From an uncultured Collinsella sp. (GTDB taxonomy: Bacteria; Actinomycetota; Coriobacteriia; Coriobacteriales; Coriobacteriaceae): a stretch of DNA of 6,566 nucleotides. The notes beneath the pieces were generated by a model, which did not search any database, had not been told where the DNA came from, and was given only the letters and a program-made list of their open reading frames with translations. Positions 5,268-6,566 of this stretch are shown here, in pieces. The DNA lies in the NCBI GenBank assembly GCA_902475825.1, contig CABSBA010000090.1, positions 1-6,566 on the forward strand, read 5' to 3'. The translations under genes were made by a program, and so were the position numbers. Positions within the stretch are counted from its first letter, which is position 1. Each line of letters opens with the position of its first letter.

Positions 5268-6290
5268 CTAGTTCGTGCCGCGGAAACCCTTGCCGACGAT
5301 CTCGGAACTGTCGACGATCGTGATAAAGGCACCCGGATCGACCTCGCGCGCATAACGGCGCAGCTGCACGGCCTCGCGACGGCTCAGCACGCTCATGATC
5401 ACCGTCACGCACTTGCCCGAGAAGGCACCGTAGCCGCGACTGATGGTCGCCGTGCGGTTGAGATGCTTGACGATAAACTCCTCGACCTTAAGGGGCTCGG
5501 AACAAATGATCGTGCAGACCTTACGAAGATGAATGCTCTCGATGGCCTTGTCGACCACGAGCGTCTTGGCAAACAGGCCGAGCACGCAATACAGACCGAT
5601 ACGCGGACCATACAAAAAGGCCGCGATGGTCACGATGCCGATATCGACCAGCAACAGCGCGCGACCAATCTCGAGTGTGGTACGGCGTTTGAGGATCATA
5701 GCGAGGATGTCCGTGCCGCCCGTGGAGGCGCCAATGTCAAAGACGATGGCGCTGCCGAGTGCCGGCAAAATGACAGCAAAGCATAAGTCGAGCCACATAT
5801 CGCCCGTCATCGAAACATCAGTCGGGATGAACAGCTCAAACAGCGAAACGTAGGCAGAAAGAGCAAAGGAGGCGAAGACGCTCCAAAGAATCGCCTTGCG
5901 ATCCAAGAAGATGAAGCCCAGGACGACCAGGACCGCGTTGATAATCCACATAAAGACGCCGACGGGCAGGGTCGGGAACAGCGTGGACAGAATGACCGAC
6001 ACGCCCGAGGTGCCGCCAAAAGCAAAGTGATTAGGGGTTTTAAACGCAACGATGGCAAAGGCCGTAAGAATCAGGCCCAGATTGAGCTCGGCGAAAAAGC
6101 GCGGGAAGCCTGGCTCCTGGCTACGCTTTTGGCCGGCACGCTCGCCGCGCTCGATATCGGTGCGATCAACCACGCGCTCCATCGGCACCACGGGAGGACG
6201 ATGTACCTCCTCGGCAGCTCGCGATGCCGCCTCTGCCGCGGCAGCCTCAATCGCCCATGCCTGGCTTTCTGTTTCGTGCTCGTCAGCCAT
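5268..6290 (-). CDS. YitT family membrane protein with DUF2179 domain
   Basis: This 340-residue protein looks like the YitT/DUF161 family: a YitT-type membrane domain followed by a C-terminal DUF2179 domain. Probable membrane spans lie near 68-88, 109-128, 132-154, 167-187, 211-227 and 231-246. Family-style segments include GGTSGVSVILSTLFP (92-106), ASTGGTDILAMILKR (188-202) and the DUF2179-like soluble region (about 256-340) with TIICSEPLKVEEFI, TISRGYGAFSG and ITIVDSSEIVGKGF. Function of this family is unclear; transport has been proposed without proof. Odd feature: an extra N-terminal segment of about 62 residues, acidic and Ala-rich with basic patches, not usual in family members of about 280-290 residues. 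The ATG at 6290 has GAGGGG eight bases upstream, so the extension looks real. The next start on the same strand is 150 bases downstream of this gene's stop. Family call firm; function unknown. Confidence 0.92.
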   Translation of the reverse strand: MADEHETESQAWAIEAAAAEAASRAAEEVHRPPVVPMERVVDRTDIERGERAGQKRSQEPGFPRFFAELNLGLILTAFAIVAFKTPNHFAFGGTSGVSVILSTLFPTLPVGVFMWIINAVLVVLGFIFLDRKAILWSVFASFALSAYVSLFELFIPTDVSMTGDMWLDLCFAVILPALGSAIVFDIGASTGGTDILAMILKRRTTLEIGRALLLVDIGIVTIAAFLYGPRIGLYCVLGLFAKTLVVDKAIESIHLRKVCTIICSEPLKVEEFIVKHLNRTATISRGYGAFSGKCVTVIMSVLSRREAVQLRRYAREVDPGAFITIVDSSEIVGKGFRGTN

Positions 6291-6298
6291 TACGGCAA

Positions 6299-6304
6299 CC
6301 CCTC
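6299..6304 (-). promoter_or_regulatory. Ribosome binding site GAGGGG for the YitT-like gene
   Basis: GAGGGG on the minus strand ends eight bases before the ATG at 6290. It supports the long N-terminal form over a start inside the frame such as Met37. Confidence 0.75.
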
Positions 6305-6333
6305 GTTAACAATTTGGAAACAATGCGCCCATT

Positions 6334-6361
6334 AGGGTAACGCGGAACGCGAAGATTGCAA
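6334..6361 (-). promoter_or_regulatory. Candidate promoter of the YitT-like gene
   Basis: On the minus strand TTGCAA (6356-6361) and TACCCT (6334-6339) are separated by 16 bases and sit about 45 bases upstream of the start codon. The -35 matches at four of six, the -10 at three of six. Weak by eye; the only reasonable pair before the gene and after the upstream terminator. Confidence 0.3.
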
Positions 6362-6403
6362 CCCTTAGTTAGACGAGCGGTATGCCTGCATCGGGGGCAT
6401 ATA

Positions 6404-6445
6404 GAAAACGGTCGACCGCACTTTTGCTTGCGCGGTCGACCGTTT
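6404..6445 (-). terminator. Rho-independent terminator with 14-bp stem
   Basis: AAACGGTCGACCGC (6406-6419) pairs perfectly with 6432-6445 around a 12-base loop. On the minus strand the stem is followed by TTTTCTATAT, a T-rich tail of terminator type. It lies 52 bases after the stop codon of the partial gene at the right edge and separates that gene from the YitT-like gene. Confidence 0.85.
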
Positions 6446-6497
6446 AGCGTTTTCGCAGGTAAAACCTATCGAAACAAACCTGTCCCTATTTGGTAGG

Positions 6498-6566
6498 TTA
6501 CTCGTGCTGGCTGGTGCGGTGCTCGTACTCCTCGGGGGTGATGACATCCTCGATGCGCAGGTTGAC
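6498..6566 (-). CDS. 3' end of a gene, 22 codons, product not recognised
   Basis: On the minus strand the frame entering at 6566 reads VNLRIEDVITPEEYEHRTSQ then HE and a TAA stop at 6498-6500. Codon use is GC-biased like the neighbouring genes, and a strong terminator follows. The acidic/charged end with ITPEEYE looks like a genuine protein C-terminus, but I do not recognise the family from so little. Everything upstream lies beyond the window. Confidence 0.65.
   Translation of the reverse strand, partial: VNLRIEDVITPEEYEHRTSQHE

Overview
The window reads as a bacterial chromosome segment of high GC content. The style of the proteins (Ala-, Asp- and Arg-rich, with strong GC codon bias) and the actinobacterial-type 23S rRNA fragment at the left edge suggest a gut Coriobacteriia member such as Collinsella. 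That assignment is an impression from the sequence, not a search result. No phage, CRISPR, transposase or tRNA gene is visible.

Layout, left to right. Bases 1-59 are a piece of 23S rRNA on the minus strand. It runs off the left edge and stops abruptly on its 5' side, which makes it the oddest thing in the window. Bases 60-359 hold no convincing gene but do contain short repeats. A Rho-independent terminator (360-407) closes a minus-strand YtcJ-type metal-dependent amidohydrolase (426-2063). A divergent intergenic region with a plausible promoter separates it from a plus-strand M20-family amidohydrolase/peptidase (2231-3694) that has an unusual helical, charged C-terminal tail. A perfect 36-bp palindrome (3731-3766) lies between this gene and the next, convergent one and probably terminates both. 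A minus-strand membrane protein follows (3825-5117), with an N-terminal zinc ribbon, a DUF4013-like membrane body and a Pro/Glu/Ala repeat tail. Next is a minus-strand YitT/DUF2179 family membrane protein (5268-6290) with an extra N-terminal segment. A strong terminator (6404-6445) and the last 22 codons of another minus-strand gene (6498-6566) end the window.

How the genes may work together. The two divergent hydrolases could both release amino acids or similar compounds from N-acylated or amide substrates, a scavenging role, but neither substrate can be read from the sequence. The two membrane proteins lie head to tail and may or may not be co-transcribed; no shared pathway is evident. I see no clear new defence or mobile system. 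The points most worth checking are the truncated 23S fragment and its junction, the repeat content of the left intergenic region, and the unusual terminal extensions on three otherwise recognisable proteins.
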